NCBI GenBank assembly: GCA_002347725.1
Contig: DDXA01000004.1
Coordinates: forward strand, 186,001 to 250,000
Direction of reading: 5' to 3'
DNA length: 64,000 nucleotides
Origin: Actinobacteria bacterium UBA2272
Lineage (GTDB): Bacteria > Actinomycetota > Coriobacteriia > Anaerosomatales > Anaerosomataceae
Shown: positions 8,322 to 18,200 of the stretch, one piece after another
Numbering within the stretch: position 1 is the first letter of the stretch
Layout: each line of letters starts with the position of its first letter
The notes under the pieces: generated by a model
What the model was told of the DNA's origin: nothing
What the model saw: only the letters and a program-made list of their open reading frames with translations
The model's database searches: none
Position numbers and translations under genes: made by a program

Positions 8322-9299
8322 TCACCACCCGTGACCCATGCCGACGCCGGGGATGTTCGGATGGCTCGACGCAAGGTGGCACACGTCGCAGCTCACAGGC
8401 TCGTGGCACGTCACGCACGCGTCCTGCCCCAGGTCGAGGGTGATGGGCCCATGTGCGGGCAGGAAGCCCTCCGGGTGCGGCATCTCCATCCCATGGCAGT
8501 CCGAGCAGAACGTCGGCTCGTGACACGTGACACACCTGGAGCCGGGCTCGCCGAGTGCGCTCTGGCCGTGCGTGACGATCCAATCGGCGGCATGCGGGAT
8601 GCGCACCCCGTGACAGTCGATGCAGAAACGGGTCGCATGACACGCGCTGCACGTACGGACCTCGCCCATCCCGTGCGTGGACTCCCACGCCGCGCCGTGT
8701 GTCGACCGCCACGACGTCGCCCCCTGCCGCCTTTCGCCGCCGCCGACGTGGCACAGTTCACAACTGCCCGGGTCGTCTGCGGCGCTCTTGTGGCAACCCA
8801 TGCAATCGTCCATCTCCAGCACGCGGTAGAAGCGTCCCTCGACGCGGTGGGCACTACCCCCATGGCACTCGGCACAGGGCTGCTCGATGAAGTCGGCGTG
8901 GCGCACGGCGATACCGCGTGCCTCGATGGTCACCGCGATGGACGCGTCGTGACAGTCGCGGCACGGCCCGTCGGACACCGTCGTGACGCCGGGCGACGCC
9001 CCGCCGAGCGCCGCAAGTCCCCATCCGGCGACGCGAACGCCCTCGGCAAGCGCGGTGCCGAGACCTCCCGGCGCGTGGCACGTGCCGCACGGCACGGCGG
9101 CATGTACGGCGGATGCGTGCGCCGTCACGAACGGGCGCATCACGTGACAGGACGTGCAGCCGATGCTCGCCTGAACGGCCATACCGCTCCCCACCAGGGT
9201 CGCAAGGACCCCGACCAGGACGATCGGCAGGGCGAACGAGAGCCGCCGACGGGCGAGAGGCGAGATCCGTGAGGTGCGCCGATGAGCTCTAGTAGCCAT
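8322..9299 (-). CDS. Twelve-haem membrane-anchored cytochrome c
   Basis: ATG at 9297-9299 sits after GGAGGAGG and overlaps the end of the O-antigen-ligase-like gene by 11 bases. The product (325 residues) has a basic N-terminus, one membrane helix (FALPIVLVGVLATLVGSGMA) and then twelve CXXCH sites, from CTSCH to CDVCH. Many extra histidines (FIDCHGVRIPH, FCSDCHGMEMPHPEG) suit bis-His ligation. The CHGxxxPHxxGF pattern also occurs in the NapC-like protein at 25740-26969 (CVDCHGVEMPHPEGF). This suggests the two share a haem-domain ancestry. Confidence 0.88.
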   Translation of the reverse strand: MATRAHRRTSRISPLARRRLSFALPIVLVGVLATLVGSGMAVQASIGCTSCHVMRPFVTAHASAVHAAVPCGTCHAPGGLGTALAEGVRVAGWGLAALGGASPGVTTVSDGPCRDCHDASIAVTIEARGIAVRHADFIEQPCAECHGGSAHRVEGRFYRVLEMDDCMGCHKSAADDPGSCELCHVGGGERRQGATSWRSTHGAAWESTHGMGEVRTCSACHATRFCIDCHGVRIPHAADWIVTHGQSALGEPGSRCVTCHEPTFCSDCHGMEMPHPEGFLPAHGPITLDLGQDACVTCHEPVSCDVCHLASSHPNIPGVGMGHGW

Positions 9300-11034
9300 C
9301 GCCCGCCTCCTCCGCCACCGCGCGTGCCACCGGGTCATCAGGATATGTCCGCAGCATCGCGACCGCCAGGCCGCGAGCGACATCCCCACGCCCGTAGCGC
9401 ACGGCGACGTCCATGGCCTCGTAGTTGACCTCGATGCCGAGGGGATATCGCTCGATCGCCGACAGATAGGCACCGATCACGACGTCGGGCTCCCCGTCAG
9501 CACTTCCGAGCAGGCGCGCCCTCGCCAGCGCAAGATCGTAGCTCGCGGGTTCCAGGATGAGGCCGCGTTCCACGAGTGCCAGCGCCGTCGATCTCGGTCC
9601 GCCGTTGTACAGTGCCGCATCCGATGCGGCAACCCGATACGTGTCGACGAGCGGATTGAGCGCGATGGCCGTCGTCTCGAGCTTCCATGCGTGGGCCATC
9701 TCACCGTCGAAGAACGCCCGGACGCCACGCTCGTACGCAGCGTCCGCCCGCAGGTACCACACGCACGAGAGAGCGAGCGTGAGTGAGAGTGCTGCCGTGA
9801 GTACCCGGGCAGACACGCTCAGGCGGGCGCCGGCGCCCGCCGGGACCACGGGTGCGTCAGTGCGCGCGAGCGCGATGCCCGCCAGCATGAACGCCAGGCC
9901 ATCGGACTCGATCGTCGAGATGCCGAAGAGTGCCTGCCCACCCCACGCTGCCAACCCGGCACACGCTACCAGCGCGATCCCGTCTGCGGTTCTCAGCCGC
10001 CTGGCGACAGCGATGAACGCTGCCCCGGCAAAGACGAGCGCTGCGAATGCGGCGGGGATACCCGATTCGGCGGCAGTCTGAAGTACCAGGCTATGCGCCT
10101 GATCCGGGCGCACGCCGGGTTCGCTTCGCGCGTGCTCGGCAGGCTGATACTGCGCGAACCCGTACAGGAACCGGCCGGGGCCCACTCCGGTCAGCGGGCG
10201 ATCGGCGATGAGCCCGGCGGTGCCCGTCCATATCGCCGCGCGCGCCGCGGCCGATCCTGTCGACAGAGCGGCGGGGTCGAGCTTGCCGAGCGACCCGCCG
10301 CCACCGAGCGCCGCACCGGCAACCACGATCCCCAGCGTCCCCGCAAGCAGGAAGCGACGCACCCGGGGTCGCGCGCTGATTCCCAGAACGACGCCCGCAG
10401 CGATCAGGCCAACCCATGCGCCGCGCGATCCGATCACGCCAAGCGTGAGTACGCCAGTTGCAGCCGCGCTCCACAGGATCGCGGCCACTCGGCCACGCTC
10501 TGCACGGGCGCCCGCAGCGACGAGGGCCACCGCGATCGCCATCCAACCGCCAGCAAGCACCTGGTTGCCCATGGTGCCGGTCGGCGGTCTGCCGGTCGCC
10601 AGCTGCCACGCGACCACGACCGACTCCACCATGAGCACCGCCGCCGCAACGCGCGGGACCACCCGGGCACGCCGAGCCGCACCTATGCCGATCGAGAAGC
10701 TCACAAGCGCGGCGGCACCGGAGACCAGGCCCTGGAAACGTCCGTGTACACCGAAGACGGCCGATGCCGGGTGAGACAGCAGGGCGGACGCGACGACGAG
10801 GGCTGCGGCTGTCGCCAGTGCCGCCAGCGCGATCCTGGATGTCGCGGTACGGGGCAGGCTCGCCGCCCCCGCAGTCGCCGCCGCAAGCCCGGCGGCCGCG
10901 ATCACCAGTGCGCGCCCGGGCTGATAGGGGTCGGCAACCACAGGCACGAGCACCAACGGCGCCGCGACAACCGCACCGAGTGCGACACCATGGATGACGC
11001 GCGACGCTCCGTCGCTTAAGATTGATATCCGCAT
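9289..11034 (-). CDS. O-antigen ligase/polymerase-like membrane protein with TPR tail
   Basis: The first 400 of 581 residues are hydrophobic, with about 10-12 helices. They carry the Wzy_C-type region GSRGAWVGLIAAGVVLG and the extracellular segment GVGPGRFLYGF...QAHSLVLQTAAESGIPAAF. The C-terminal 180 residues are TPR-like. Family role: joining or polymerising lipid-linked glycans, or O-glycosylating exported proteins. It is the first gene of a coupled trio with two cytochromes, far from the main glycan cluster, so modification of a cytochrome or filament is possible. A homologue with the same architecture is at 31274-33688. Confidence 0.82.
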   Translation of the reverse strand: MRISILSDGASRVIHGVALGAVVAAPLVLVPVVADPYQPGRALVIAAAGLAAATAGAASLPRTATSRIALAALATAAALVVASALLSHPASAVFGVHGRFQGLVSGAAALVSFSIGIGAARRARVVPRVAAAVLMVESVVVAWQLATGRPPTGTMGNQVLAGGWMAIAVALVAAGARAERGRVAAILWSAAATGVLTLGVIGSRGAWVGLIAAGVVLGISARPRVRRFLLAGTLGIVVAGAALGGGGSLGKLDPAALSTGSAAARAAIWTGTAGLIADRPLTGVGPGRFLYGFAQYQPAEHARSEPGVRPDQAHSLVLQTAAESGIPAAFAALVFAGAAFIAVARRLRTADGIALVACAGLAAWGGQALFGISTIESDGLAFMLAGIALARTDAPVVPAGAGARLSVSARVLTAALSLTLALSCVWYLRADAAYERGVRAFFDGEMAHAWKLETTAIALNPLVDTYRVAASDAALYNGGPRSTALALVERGLILEPASYDLALARARLLGSADGEPDVVIGAYLSAIERYPLGIEVNYEAMDVAVRYGRGDVARGLAVAMLRTYPDDPVARAVAEEAGDGY

Positions 11035-11156
11035 AACGGACTCAGACTATGGAGCGGCGACAGTCGCGTCAACGAGTAAGTCTGAACGAACGATCCCATC
11101 CCGCCCGATCGGTCACACGCGCAGCCGGTGCGCTGCGATCCGAGAAAGGAGTGCTC

Positions 11157-11765
11157 ATGCGCCCCCGTCCTGGACTCCCCCCACTCCTCTCGCGCCTGGC
11201 TCTGGCCGCGGCGCTGATCGTCATCTCGGCCGTGCTCCCGGCGTGCGATGGCGCGGCCGCCGACAAGCGGGACGTGACCGACTCAAGCAGCCTGTTCCAC
11301 TTCAAGATCCCCGCGACCTGGCAATACATGATCGAGCCGAGCGCGATCTCGGTCTACGCCGCCGATACGCTTCCCGAGGCCGGACAGCCCGCAGAGGCGC
11401 TCGCGATCGTCACCCATGTGAGCAGTGCGACCACCGACACACCCGTAGCCGAGGCGCTCGTCGCCTACGCTGGCTACCTGAGCCAGACGCGCGGCTGGAC
11501 GGACGTCGAGATCGGTGTGCCCGCCGATGCACGCGTAGGCGGACGGATGGCATCGGCGATCGACATCGCGGGCACGGACGGGAACAGCCGCGCGTTCCGC
11601 GCACGCTACGTCTGGGTCCGGACGAACGGCCGTGAGGTGCTCATCACCGCGATCGCGCCCCCCGACGTGTGGGGCGAGTACTCGGACGACCTCGACACGC
11701 TGCTCGATGAGTGGTACTGGCACCGCGCCGAAGACGCCTCAGCGGACGAGACAGCCACACCCTGA
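11157..11765 (+). CDS. Putative lipoprotein, PsbP-like fold
   Basis: ATG at 11157 follows AAAGGAG. The 202-residue product has a lipoprotein signal ending in a lipobox (VLPAC). It then has an alpha/beta domain opening with FHFKIPATWQY and ending EYSDDLDTLLDEWYWHR, resembling PsbP/DUF1795-type small exported domains. It is one of the few plus-strand genes in this half of the window, divergent from the O-antigen-ligase-like gene and convergent with the Rex-like gene. The function is unknown. Confidence 0.72.
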   Translation: MRPRPGLPPLLSRLALAAALIVISAVLPACDGAAADKRDVTDSSSLFHFKIPATWQYMIEPSAISVYAADTLPEAGQPAEALAIVTHVSSATTDTPVAEALVAYAGYLSQTRGWTDVEIGVPADARVGGRMASAIDIAGTDGNSRAFRARYVWVRTNGREVLITAIAPPDVWGEYSDDLDTLLDEWYWHRAEDASADETATP

Positions 11766-11800
11766 CCCGCCAGCACCTCGGCCGACGGCGGCCCGTGCGG

Positions 11801-12457
11801 TCACATCGTCCCGACGGTGCCCACCGGCACCTGGCACCGGCACGCGAGCGACTTCAGGTCGCACGGCATGCGCAGCTGTGTCACGTTCATCCCCTCGGGA
11901 CGACGGATGCGGATGACCGGGGTCAGCAGCAGCGCACCAGAGACACCGCCGCTGGCGAGCAGGTCGAGCGCTATCTGCACCCAGCCCGGCGAACATGCGA
12001 TGAGTGCCACGCTCACATCGAGGGCAGGGTCGATCTGGGGGATCTCGGTGAGGTGCTTGACCTCGATCTGTCCGACCATCACGCCGGCGTCCTCGGGCAG
12101 TTCCGAATAGTAGGCCACCGGCTTGACGCCGTAGCGGTCGGCCGGGAAGACGACCTGGAGCGCCTCGAGCATCTTGGCGGTCCCGATCTTGACGATGGGG
12201 TACTCCTCGGAAAGCCCCAGATACTTCGTGAACTCCGAGAAGAGCACCGCGGGCTCGTACCCGGCGCCCGGCCGGCCGATGTCGCCGACGAAGGATATGT
12301 CGCGACGGACCGTCTCCTCCTTGATGCCGAGCTCGGCGGCGAGGTGCCGCGACGTGATACGGGCCGGAGCGCCGACACGGATCAGCTCCCCGAGGTAGCA
12401 GTGGTAGAGCGAGAGTCGGTAGAGCGTGGCGTCTGGCGCGTTCCGTCCATCAGGCAT
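11801..12457 (-). CDS. Rex-like transcription factor with degenerate NADH-binding domain
   Basis: ATG at 12455-12457 follows GAGGAGG; the product has 218 residues. The N-terminal winged helix matches Rex closely (SRHLAAELGIKEETVRRDISF, GDIGRPGAGYE). In the C-terminal half the Rossmann motif GxGxxG of canonical Rex (GFGRFGG in the gene at 30613) is replaced by VKIGTAKML. The protein ends with a cysteine group MPCDLKSLACRC (CX6CXC). DNA binding is probably kept, while NADH sensing is probably lost; a metal, haem or thiol sensor is possible. It sits between the module A lipoprotein and the cytochrome operons, with an inverted repeat just upstream. Confidence 0.75.
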   Translation of the reverse strand: MPDGRNAPDATLYRLSLYHCYLGELIRVGAPARITSRHLAAELGIKEETVRRDISFVGDIGRPGAGYEPAVLFSEFTKYLGLSEEYPIVKIGTAKMLEALQVVFPADRYGVKPVAYYSELPEDAGVMVGQIEVKHLTEIPQIDPALDVSVALIACSPGWVQIALDLLASGGVSGALLLTPVIRIRRPEGMNVTQLRMPCDLKSLACRCQVPVGTVGTM

Positions 12458-12477
12458 CGCCGCAGGGCCTCCTCGGG

Positions 12478-12509
12478 ATGTGCTACCGAATAGGACAATG
12501 GTAGCGCAT
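12478..12509. promoter_or_regulatory. Inverted repeat upstream of the Rex-like gene, candidate operator
   Basis: ATGTGCTACC (12478-12487) and GGTAGCGCAT (12500-12509) form a 10-bp inverted repeat with one mismatch and a 12-base spacer, 20-50 bases before the Rex-like start. A 10-bp direct repeat CGAATAGGAC / CGAATCGGAC (12487-12496 and 12527-12536, 40 bases apart) overlaps it. The layout suits autoregulation, though it is not the classical Rex box. Confidence 0.45.
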
Positions 12510-12577
12510 CTTTGGGAGATGTCTAACGAATCGGACGCCCTTCGTGCACAGGCACTCACCCGGATAGCTGAAAGCCG

Positions 12578-13045
12578 TTATTCCTGAGCGGGTTGTCCGG
12601 CCGAAGCGTCGCCGAGCGGCGCAGGAGCGGCCGTGGTCTCCAGCGCATCGGCGACCGCCCAACGACCCTCGTCGAGCACCACGAGAAAGAGGGTCACGGG
12701 GCTCCAGCCCGGGAAGTCCGCGCCCGGCTTCCAGACGACGACCACATCGGCGGTCGTGCTCGTCTCGGCGCTCACGTACGGCGGCTCCCACTCAGGAACG
12801 CGCGGCGTCCCGGTCGGGTCGGATGAGCCTTCCGCGAGCGCCGTGGCCACGCTCGACTCGAGCAGGTACGGCGCATATGCGGCCGGATCGTGCACGTCGG
12901 CGCGGCGCAGCTCGAGAAGCGCTTGCACCACGGTGACGGCAGGATGCTCATCGGCGGAGGACGGCGATGAACAGGCCGCAGTCGACAGCAGTGCGCAGGC
13001 GAGCAGGGTTCCCATGGTGGCGCGCATCATCGGACTCCAGTGCAT
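12578..13045 (-). CDS. Small lipoprotein of cytochrome module A
   Basis: The start is ATG at 13043-13045 after GGGAGG; an alternative ATG pair lies five codons in. The 155-residue product has a lipoprotein signal (GTLLACALLSTAAC) and then a compact NTF2-like-looking domain (VVQALLELRRADVHDPAAYA ... WAVADALE). It occupies the same position, last in the module, as the lipoprotein at 18926-19414, and both share the motif DEGRW / LDGRW near the end. It is probably a paralogue; an accessory role for the cytochrome or ResB/CcsA is inference. Confidence 0.7.
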   Translation of the reverse strand: MHWSPMMRATMGTLLACALLSTAACSSPSSADEHPAVTVVQALLELRRADVHDPAAYAPYLLESSVATALAEGSSDPTGTPRVPEWEPPYVSAETSTTADVVVVWKPGADFPGWSPVTLFLVVLDEGRWAVADALETTAAPAPLGDASAGQPAQE

Positions 13046-13109
13046 ACAGCCTCCCGTTACCGCGGCTGCGGCCGGCGGGCGCCGGCCGGTGTGTATGGTA
13101 GCCGACCCG

Positions 13110-13940
13110 TCAGCTGAAGTACTCGGAATGCAGCGACGTCGTGAGCAGCGACGTGAAGAAGAGCGAGCCGATAGCAAGCGCGAAGCCGAGGAGAAGCAGC
13201 AGCGCGGCACGCCTTCCCTTGAGCCCGTAGAAGCGGCGCGCGTGCAAGTAGATACCGTACACGAACCACGTGACCAGCGACCACGTCTCCACAGGATCCC
13301 ACCCCCAGAAGCGTCCCCAGGAGTAGTACGCCCAGATCGCCCCGGTAAGCATCCCGATGCCCCAGAACGCGAACGTGAGCCCGGCGAACCGGTACGACTC
13401 GCGATCGAGGGTACCGCGGTCGGGCAGGCCCGGTGCACGGGTGAGCAGCCGCGTATCACGCGCGACGTATGCTAACCCGTAGCCGAGCGACAGCAGCGCG
13501 GCCGCAAACGCCACGAAGTAGAAGCACACGTGCAGCACGAGCCAGATACCCGTGAACGTCGGCGGCAACGTCTGAACCTCCGAGCCGGTGTACACGCCCA
13601 TCCCGAGCGTGAGCAGGGCAGCCGGGTAGATGAGCATGGCCAGGCCCCGCATGCGCCGGTCTTTGAGCGCCACGACCTCGAACAGCGCAATGGCTGCCCA
13701 CGCATTGGACGAGAGCACCTCGTAGCGCGTCAGATAGGGGCCATGGCCAGCGCCATACCACCGGAGTCCGAGCGCCATGGAGTGCACGGCAAGCCCGACG
13801 AGGGCCACGACATGCCCGGCACGGACGAAGACCGGGCGCGACATGATCACACCGAACAGCGTGAGACCGACAGCGATCGCGTAGACCGCCAGCGCGACGA
13901 TGTGAAACGGTGTCTCGATCGCCAGCGCCTGCTGCATCAC
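13110..13940 (-). CDS. ccsA: System II cytochrome c synthase subunit CcsA/ResC (module A)
   Basis: The protein has 276 residues and eight predicted membrane helices. It carries the haem-handling tryptophan-rich WWD signature (WGRFWGWDPVETWSLVTW) near residue 220. The haem-ligand histidine contexts GLAVHSMALGLRW and LHVCFYFVAF are also visible. Known role: with ResB it exports haem and attaches it to CXXCH motifs outside the membrane. It overlaps resB by four bases and is very similar in order and length to the copy at 19411-20241. Confidence 0.92.
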   Translation of the reverse strand: MMQQALAIETPFHIVALAVYAIAVGLTLFGVIMSRPVFVRAGHVVALVGLAVHSMALGLRWYGAGHGPYLTRYEVLSSNAWAAIALFEVVALKDRRMRGLAMLIYPAALLTLGMGVYTGSEVQTLPPTFTGIWLVLHVCFYFVAFAAALLSLGYGLAYVARDTRLLTRAPGLPDRGTLDRESYRFAGLTFAFWGIGMLTGAIWAYYSWGRFWGWDPVETWSLVTWFVYGIYLHARRFYGLKGRRAALLLLLGFALAIGSLFFTSLLTTSLHSEYFS

Positions 13941-15250
13941 CGGTCATCTCCTGCGTCGGGGGCCACGCCCAGTATGGCATCCCGCTCGGCGAGATACGTT
14001 CGTCCCATCCGCGCGGCGCGCCAGCCGTACCGGACGCCGTCGGTCGTCTGTTCGAGCACCAGCTCACGCGAGACCCACAGGTACAGCATCAACGATCCGA
14101 GCCCGATGATGCCGAAGCCGAAGAACAGCACGCCGATCGCGTACGGGCGGACGATGCGGAAGCCCATCCACTGAGCCATGCCGACAAGCGCGACCGAGTA
14201 CTCCCCCACCTCGACGGTCTCGCCAGGGGCCACCGTCACCGGCTCCGCTTCATCGTCACCGGCCGGCCGCAACGACAACGCGACGGGGCCACGAACCCCG
14301 TGGGGGTCCCAGCGCGCGTCGATCACCGGCACGCCCGCCGGGGCGACCTGTGCGTAACCGGCCTCGCCCTCGGGCACGAAGCGGAACTCCGTGCGGATGC
14401 GGTACTCGGCCCCGTCTGGAGCGGTGACGATCAGGAACGCGGCGTCACCGAACTCGCCGGGCAGGACGTATATGGTGTGACCGTCAAGATGGAGCGGGTC
14501 GTTCGGTGAGGCTGTGTACGCGACCCAACCATCGTCATCTCCGGAGATCGAGAGTGTCGCGGTCACGGACTTGAGGGATCCGTCCGGCCAGGTCTCCGTC
14601 TTCGCGTCATCGAAGCGCACCGACCGCCCGAGTTCGGGAACACGCCCAAGCACGTCGGACTCGGTCACGAGGTACTCATCGCCCGGTGATCGGACCTCGC
14701 TCTGCGATAGGTCGAGAATGGCCTGAGACGTCAGAGCCGATGCGGCCAGTGCGGCCAGCAACGCCACGAGCATTCCTGCGTGCAGGACCGTCGGACCCCA
14801 CAGGCCGAGCGGATGGCGCACGAGCACGCGGAGGCCGGCCCGGGTCCGCCGTCGCTCACGAAAGCCGCCGGCACGCGCGCGCTCGACGACCTCATCAACC
14901 GAGCCTCCGACGACCATCGCATGCGGAACGACCGAAGGTCCGTCGGTCGCACGATAAGCCCCGGCTGCCATGCGTACGGTTGCGATCGACATGGCGAGCG
15001 CGAACACCCCGAGTGCCGTCAGGAACCACCAGGTGCTGAACAGGTGATCGAGGCCCAGGGCCCGGGTGATACCCACAAGAACACGGTTGTCCGCCTCCCA
15101 TGAAGCCATCGCCTCTGGTGAGACGTTGGCTCCCTGGGGCACCCACGCACCGACCGCTCCGCAGATAGCGACGAACGCCATGAGTGCCATCGAGGCACGC
15201 CGGGATGTGATCGCATCAAGCGCCCGTGCGATAGAGGATGTACGCGGCAT
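13937..15250 (-). CDS. resB: System II cytochrome c biogenesis protein ResB/Ccs1 (module A)
   Basis: The 437-residue protein has N-terminal helices (MALMAFVAICGAVGAWVPQG, WWFLTALGVFALAMSIATV), a large extracytoplasmic domain and a C-terminal helix (IGVLFFGFGIIGLGSLMLYL) with a short tail. This is the ResB plan. Its domain carries the family-like stretch DDGWVAYTASPNDPLHLDG. It starts 24 bases after the 19-haem gene and overlaps ccsA, so the synthase is made together with its presumed main substrate. A second copy is at 20238-21563. Confidence 0.9.
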   Translation of the reverse strand: MPRTSSIARALDAITSRRASMALMAFVAICGAVGAWVPQGANVSPEAMASWEADNRVLVGITRALGLDHLFSTWWFLTALGVFALAMSIATVRMAAGAYRATDGPSVVPHAMVVGGSVDEVVERARAGGFRERRRTRAGLRVLVRHPLGLWGPTVLHAGMLVALLAALAASALTSQAILDLSQSEVRSPGDEYLVTESDVLGRVPELGRSVRFDDAKTETWPDGSLKSVTATLSISGDDDGWVAYTASPNDPLHLDGHTIYVLPGEFGDAAFLIVTAPDGAEYRIRTEFRFVPEGEAGYAQVAPAGVPVIDARWDPHGVRGPVALSLRPAGDDEAEPVTVAPGETVEVGEYSVALVGMAQWMGFRIVRPYAIGVLFFGFGIIGLGSLMLYLWVSRELVLEQTTDGVRYGWRAARMGRTYLAERDAILGVAPDAGDDR

Positions 15251-15274
15251 GGTCGCAGGATACCGCAGCGGGCG

Positions 15275-18200
15275 CTACCAGTTCTCCCAGTTGCCGCCGG
15301 TCCGGTTGCCGGTGACGGAGTGGCCGCTGCCTCCGGTGCACACCGATCCGGCAACCACCGAGCACGAGTTCTTCGTCGAGGCGCCCTTCTGGTAGCTCGA
15401 CATCATCATGTTGCTCAGATTGCCCTGGTACGCAAGGCGCGCCGGCATTGTCTCGCGGTCACCGATCAGACGGGACATCTTCGAGCCGTGGGGGACAAGC
15501 ACGTGGCAGTTGACGCACGCCCGGGGTCCGTGGCCCGTCCTGCTCGCGGAGTGAGCCCTGTTGTCTGTGGCCTTCTCGGCTGGATGACAGTTGCAGCAGA
15601 AGATGTTCGATGCGTATGCCGCGTTGCCGAGATCGTTGAGCGTGATCAGTCGCGGTGTGGCGAGATCCGTGCGCACCGGCCAGTCAGTGCCAGGACCACG
15701 CAGCGAGTAGCGGACGGATGCTCCGTGCGGGCCCTGAGGCACGTTGACCGCGGCTGGGTTGGGCACCCAGGTGCCCGAGCCCGGCGGGTCTTCCACCATC
15801 GCGAACGGCGCACTCGAGTCTCCGTGGCAATCCGAGCACATCATCGTGTCCCCGGGGCCCCAGCCGTTCGAGACCTGATAGGCGTCGAGCGAGCTCGTGC
15901 CGCGTGCGACCGTGTCGGCGTACCCCGGGATCTGCACCATCGTCTCAGCCGAGACAGACGGGTAGTAGTAGCCGCCGAGCGTCGCGAAGACCGGATGCCG
16001 CGAGTTGTTGCCCACATTGAGGTCCTGAGCGACGTTCGTCCAGTTGTTCACGGCGTTGTTCGTGCCGGTCCCCGGCGATGACGGGTTCGACCAGTCGGTC
16101 CACACCATCTTTCCGCCCCACAGGTCGAGCTTGGTGTTGGCCGACGAGTGGCACTTGAAGCAGATCTCGTATTCATACGTCGCGAACTGTTTGTACTCCA
16201 GCTCATCATTCGCGCCGGTACCGTACGTGATCGGATTGGCGACAGCCCAGTTGTCCTGCGCGAGGGTCGCAAGCGCGCCGTCATTGAACCCGACGCCACG
16301 AACGCCCTGGATCGCGTCTGAGACGCGGTTGTCGGTGCCGTACACATGCCGGACCTTGCCTACCACGTGATGGTTGTGGCAGTCGGCACACTCAACGTGC
16401 TTGTTGTCGCTGATGTACTGCTGTGTCTCGTCGACCGATGAGATGAGATGCAGACCCTTGTACTCATGCGGCTTGTGGCCGAACTGGTTGTTGTCCGGAT
16501 CCATCTGGGAGTAGATGGCCTGGCTCGCATTACTCATCGTCGCATCCGGGCTGCCGTACCAATCCCTGCCGTCAATCGGCTTGATGTCACCCGGAAGACC
16601 GTCGGCGCGGAAGCTGTGGCAGCGGAAACACATCTCTTCTTCGTTGACCTCGTAGACAGTGGCGTCACCCAGCGCGTTGATCAGCCGCTGCTCCGGAGAG
16701 AAATGGACCGCGAACTTCCCGCTCGAGAGCGTACCGCCGAGGGTGCCGTGACACTTGGCGCAGTTGGCGTAGAACGTCGAGCCGTCGTTGAAGTCGCCCG
16801 GCACGGTGTAGTTGTGCGGGGACGGCGGGACGGGAGGGGTTGCCCCGGGATCCCCGTACCACAGGTGCTCCTCGACGCGCATGAGAGCCGTCGCGGTCAT
16901 GGCATTGGGCTTCTGCCCCTCGGGCGCCCGGTAGATGCGCTCGCTGATGGAGTAGTCATGGCAGCTCAAACAGAGCCCGTCATCGGTGTTGACCGGCGTG
17001 GGGAACGCTTCGCGGGCGCTACTTCTGAGCGAGTACGCCTTGCCGATGCCTCCAGGGAGCGCCTCGTACTGGCCATGGTCGATGTGGCAACTCACGCAGG
17101 AGAGCGTCGGCGACGTCACCGGGTCGTAGACCGGATAGGGGCCTGCCTCGGGCGCCTGGTCCCAGTTGGGATCGTTCAGGACGTGGTGGTACGTGTCGGT
17201 ATCGCCGAAGTACCCGGGCGGATCGTGGGCCATGCCGTTGAGCGCCTGGTGACATGTGGAGCACGCGACGCCACCGCTGGACACGCCACCCATCGGGCGA
17301 TGGATGTCGCCATGGCAGTCGTAGCAACTGTTGAGGTCATCCTTGTTGTGCCCGTTGGCCAGCGGTAGGCGCAGCAGGTTCCCACCCACGGCGGCGCTGC
17401 GCGACAACCCGACGATCTCGTCGGCGGCGCCGACCGCCTCATAGACGCCATCTGCGCTGTCCCAGCCCCACGGGCGACCGACCGGCGCAAGGTCGTAGCT
17501 GGTGTGACACGCGAAGCAGAACTGCCGCACCTTCGCCGCACTCGCGCCCGCGTTCTCAGGTTTCGCCGGCGTGCGCGGATCGAGCTCCTCGCCCACCGTG
17601 TCGGCGATCAGCCGCGTGTTGCTTCCCGCCGAGCCGTGCGGGTTGTGACACTCGTAGCACGGCAGCGGCGAGCCGGAGACGTAGGTGCCGCCGGCGGTGC
17701 GGATGGTGTGACCGGGATCATCGGCGTCGTGGGTCACCAGCGAGCGGATGTCGGCGGCCCCACCGAAGGCGAGCGCTGAGTCCTCACCCGCATGACAGCG
17801 GAAGCACAGGGCTGCGTACGCGCCCTCCTCGGCGTCCTGCAGAGAGTCGCTCGAGGCCGAGAACCCGGCGACAAGCCCGTCGTACGCGCTCACGCCCCGA
17901 TGCGCCGAGTGGCAGTACAGGCAGTCGCCTGCCGCGCGCGTCGTCTCGCGACTCGGCGCGAGTGGGTTTGCAACGACGCGTCCCGGTATCGCGGCGTGTG
18001 CGTTCAGTCCCGCATCCGCGTAGACCGTCGCACCCGGGAAGGTCCCGAGAACCGGGTAGCCGTCCGCGGCACGATCGGGTGAGGACAGCTGCGGGTAGGG
18101 TGTCTCGGTCGTGGACGTGTACCAACTCTGGGCATCGTCGTGACAGGCGAGGCACCAGGAGTTGGGCTCCACTTCACGATCCACCACTCGCCCGTTGATC

